In this document: in pieces, positions 6,234-7,726 of the stretch | Numbering within the stretch: position 1 is the first letter of the stretch | How the letters are laid out: every line of letters begins with the position of its first letter | Assembly: GCA_003153335.1 (NCBI GenBank) | Contig: PLYG01000416.1 | Span: forward strand, 1 to 7,726 | From: Betaproteobacteria bacterium | GTDB lineage: Bacteria; Pseudomonadota; Gammaproteobacteria; Burkholderiales; Casimicrobiaceae | DNA length: 7,726 nt | Direction: 5' to 3' | The notes under the pieces: generated by a model | Told to the model about the DNA's origin: nothing | Seen by the model: only the letters and a program-made list of their open reading frames with translations | The model's database searches: none | Translations under genes and position numbers: made by a program

Positions 6234-6979
6234 GCACGCAAAGCAAGATTGAATGGACCGAACAGACTTGGAATCCAACCGTGGGCTGCACCAAGGTTTC
6301 TCCCGGATGCAAGAACTGTTACGCGGAAACAATGGCACACCGGCTCAAAGCGATGGGGGTCAAAGGGTATGAGAATGGATTCCGCCTTACTGTAATGCCT
6401 GAAAGGCTTCCAGAGCCGCTTGAGCGTCACAAACCGACTGTTTACTTTGTGAACTCGATGTCGGATCTCTTTCATGAAAGGGTTCCATTTGAGTTTATCC
6501 ATCAAGTGTTTGAGGTGATGGGTCACGCGCCGCAGCATACATTTCAGGTGCTTACGAAGCGGGCTAGTCGGATGGCCGAATTCTGCAAGAACATTCTCGT
6601 GCCGCAAAATGTTTGGCTTGGCGCCTCGGTAGAAAACAGGAAACACGGCGTGCCTCGAATTAATGTGCTGAGATCAATTGATGCCAAGACCAGATTTCTG
6701 TCGGTGGAGCCGCTACTCGAAGATGTGGGTAACATCAATCTGGCCGGCATTCACTGGGTGATCGTTGGCGGTGAATCAGGACCCAAAGCGCGGCCGATGA
6801 AGCCGGAATGGGTAGATACCGTCAAGCGGCAGTGCGACGCCGCCGGAGTTCCATTCTTCTTCAAGCAGTGGGGCTTATGGGGCGCGGACGGCCAAAGGCG
6901 ATCCAAACGCGCGAATGGACGGAGTTATCAAGGGCGCATTTGGGATAGCATGCCTGAGTTGCGTGTTGAACCTGCGTAG
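6230..6979 (+). CDS. DUF5131 / phage Gp37-Gp68 family three-Cys protein
   Basis: A 249-residue protein of the DUF5131 (phage Gp37/Gp68) family, the usual neighbour of TcmP. The defining motif is near the N terminus: C20-x6-C27-x2-C30 in TVGCTKVSPGCKNCYAE, preceded by KIEWTEQTWNP. The three cysteines suggest an Fe-S cluster, and the family has been related to radical-SAM-type folds, but the spacing is not the canonical CX3CX2C, so the reaction is unknown. Other family blocks are present: TVYFVNSMSDLFHE (79-92), FQVLTKRA (103-110), WLGASVEN (124-131), RFLSVEPLLE (150-159), VIVGGESGP (172-180) and FFFKQWG (204-210). The ATG overlaps the tcmP stop by four bases (ATGA), so the two proteins are translationally coupled and probably work together. 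The length is normal and the gene looks intact. Confidence 0.93.
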   Translation: MSTQSKIEWTEQTWNPTVGCTKVSPGCKNCYAETMAHRLKAMGVKGYENGFRLTVMPERLPEPLERHKPTVYFVNSMSDLFHERVPFEFIHQVFEVMGHAPQHTFQVLTKRASRMAEFCKNILVPQNVWLGASVENRKHGVPRINVLRSIDAKTRFLSVEPLLEDVGNINLAGIHWVIVGGESGPKARPMKPEWVDTVKRQCDAAGVPFFFKQWGLWGADGQRRSKRANGRSYQGRIWDSMPELRVEPA

Positions 6980-6984
6980 CGACT

Positions 6985-7128
6985 AACGGTTCCGTTCGCG
7001 AGTGGTCCAAGATCCTCGAGTTCTACAACAACATTCTCGACAATCTCTTCATCACCGCCGATACGGCTAAACAGGCAGCGGTCACCAACGGTGCAGCGGG
7101 ACCCGGTTGGAACGGCGAGGCGTCGTGA
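6985..7128 (+). pseudogene. Orphan C-terminal coding fragment of an unidentified gene
   Basis: A frame open from 6970 to a TGA at 7126-7128 translates from about 6997 as a convincing protein tail (REWSKILEFYNNILDNLF, then ITADTAKQAAVTNGAAGPGW and NGEAS). It has no start codon or ribosome binding site and follows the DUF5131 stop directly. I read it as the 3' end of a gene whose 5' part was lost or displaced when the island arrived, putting the junction at roughly 6980-7000. I do not recognise the parent protein. It could be a chance open frame, but the codon use (C or G in third position) and amino-acid composition argue for former coding. Confidence 0.45.
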
Positions 7129-7250
7129 TGTGCGTGCCGGCGAAGTGAATCCGAAGCCGGGGCTGGTCCGGTGATTCGCCGCAATCCGACTGCCGGTTGC
7201 GGCCTGACTCGCGAATCTGCTAGGCTGACCCCGGTAACCGGCTCTGCCGG

Positions 7251-7256
7251 AAGGAG
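7251..7256 (+). promoter_or_regulatory. Strong ribosome binding site of the ferredoxin oxidoreductase gene
   Basis: AAGGAG (7251-7256, extended to GGAAGGAG from 7249) is six bases before the ATG at 7263 and fixes that start. The preceding 120 bases (7129-7248) contain no gene. They hold only a small perfect inverted repeat CCGGT-A-ACCGG (7231-7241) of unknown meaning and a weak candidate promoter, TTGCGG (7197-7202) and TAGGCT (7221-7226). Confidence 0.75.
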
Positions 7257-7262
7257 TCGCGG

Positions 7263-7726
7263 ATGGAACGGTCGTTCAAGAAGGAAGTCGAGCTCCTGAA
7301 ACTGGGCGCGGGGCAGGTGTTTCACGGCGAAGGCATACTCGCGGTGACCAAGGCGCTGCTGCAGTCGGGGGTGTCGTACGTCGGCGGGTACCAGGGCGCG
7401 CCGGTGTCGCATTTGATGGATGTGTTGGCCGATTCGCGCGACATCCTGGACACGCTGGGCGTGCATTTCGAACCCAACGCGTCCGAGGCGGGTGCGGCCG
7501 CGATGCTGGGCGCCTCGATCAACTATCCGCTGCGCGGCGCCGTCACATTCAAGTCGACCGTCGGCACCAATGTCGCCTCCGATGCGCTGTCCAATCTCGC
7601 CTCGGCCGGGGTGCGCGGCGGCACCTTGCTGGTGCTGGGCGAGGACTACGGCGAGGGCGCCTCGATCATCCAGGAGCGCACCCACGCCTTCGCGATGAAG
7701 TCGCAGATGTGGCTGCTCGATCCGCG
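7263..7726 (+). CDS. Indolepyruvate/2-oxoacid:ferredoxin oxidoreductase, N-terminal part (IorA-like; runs off the right edge)
   Basis: The enzyme family oxidatively decarboxylates aryl-pyruvates or other 2-oxoacids to acyl-CoA with thiamine diphosphate and ferredoxin, in the cytoplasm. The 154 visible residues cover the N-terminal pyrimidine-binding domain: LGAGQVFHGEGILAVTKALL, then VGGYQGAPVSHLMDVL, then HFEPNASEAGAAAMLGAS (where the Glu of NASEAG is the family's cofactor-contacting position), then VTFKSTVGTNVASDALSNL, and GGTLLVLGEDYGEGASIIQE. The start has a strong ribosome binding site. The gene is clearly more GC-rich than the island and looks like native chromosomal DNA bordering it. 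Because the C-terminal half is missing, it cannot be told whether this is a separate alpha subunit or the fused alpha-beta form common in aerobic proteobacteria. Confidence 0.85.
   Translation, partial: MERSFKKEVELLKLGAGQVFHGEGILAVTKALLQSGVSYVGGYQGAPVSHLMDVLADSRDILDTLGVHFEPNASEAGAAAMLGASINYPLRGAVTFKSTVGTNVASDALSNLASAGVRGGTLLVLGEDYGEGASIIQERTHAFAMKSQMWLLDP

Noticed and set aside
6985..6996. Inverted repeat AACGG-TT-CCGTT after the DUF5131 stop as a terminator
   Set aside because: The stem is only five pairs, the loop is two bases, and no T-run follows.
7023..7685. Minus-strand open frame of 220 codons over the right end
   Set aside because: A typical GC-rich shadow opposite the ferredoxin oxidoreductase gene, which has family motifs and a strong ribosome binding site.
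1..7726. CRISPR arrays, tRNA or rRNA genes
   Set aside because: No regularly spaced repeats and no cloverleaf or rRNA-like stretches were seen on reading; no computational scan was possible.

Overview
The window looks like an accessory (island) segment in a GC-rich proteobacterial chromosome, perhaps a betaproteobacterium; the exact taxon cannot be fixed from this sequence. At the right edge is a GC-rich chromosomal gene, the start of an indolepyruvate/2-oxoacid:ferredoxin oxidoreductase. At the left edge is the 5' part of an IS630-family transposase. The genes between them are less GC-rich and include a LexA/S24-type repressor and genes of phage-linked families, which suggests horizontal transfer.

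Layout, left to right. Positions 1-526 (minus) hold the N-terminal 175 codons of the IS630-type transposase, followed by about 115 bases without a gene. Positions 642-4982 (minus) are a four-gene unit, read right to left: a LexA-like autocleaving repressor (4982-4407); gene A, a helical protein with a C-terminal sliding-clamp-type peptide QRSLF (4360-3374); gene B, possibly an ADP-ribosyltransferase-like fold (3396-2461); and gene C, a large unrecognised protein with an R-x4-H motif near its C terminus (about 2459-642). Positions 5028-6979 (plus) hold a translationally coupled pair: TcmP, a methyltransferase-like three-Cys-motif partner protein, and its DUF5131/Gp37-Gp68 three-Cys protein. Positions 6985-7128 carry an orphan C-terminal coding fragment, and the ferredoxin oxidoreductase gene starts at 7263 and runs off the window.

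The most informative stretch is the 45-base gap between the divergent repressor and tcmP starts. It contains an exact CGAAC-N4-GTTCG palindrome (4996-5009), which has the form of the Gram-positive-type LexA box. Candidate promoters face each other across it, each with a 17-bp spacer and with overlapping -10 elements. The palindrome sits inside the repressor promoter spacer and on the predicted tcmP transcription start. One repressor could therefore silence both arms and release them after DNA damage.

Working hypothesis (inference): this is a DNA-damage-inducible repair or anti-phage cassette. It would consist of a self-cleaving repressor, the TcmP-DUF5131 pair, and an A-B-C module of undescribed function. 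Gene A and TcmP both carry QxxLF peptides like those that bind the replication sliding clamp, which would tie both arms to replication or repair. No function has been shown for the complete arrangement as far as I can tell from the sequence.
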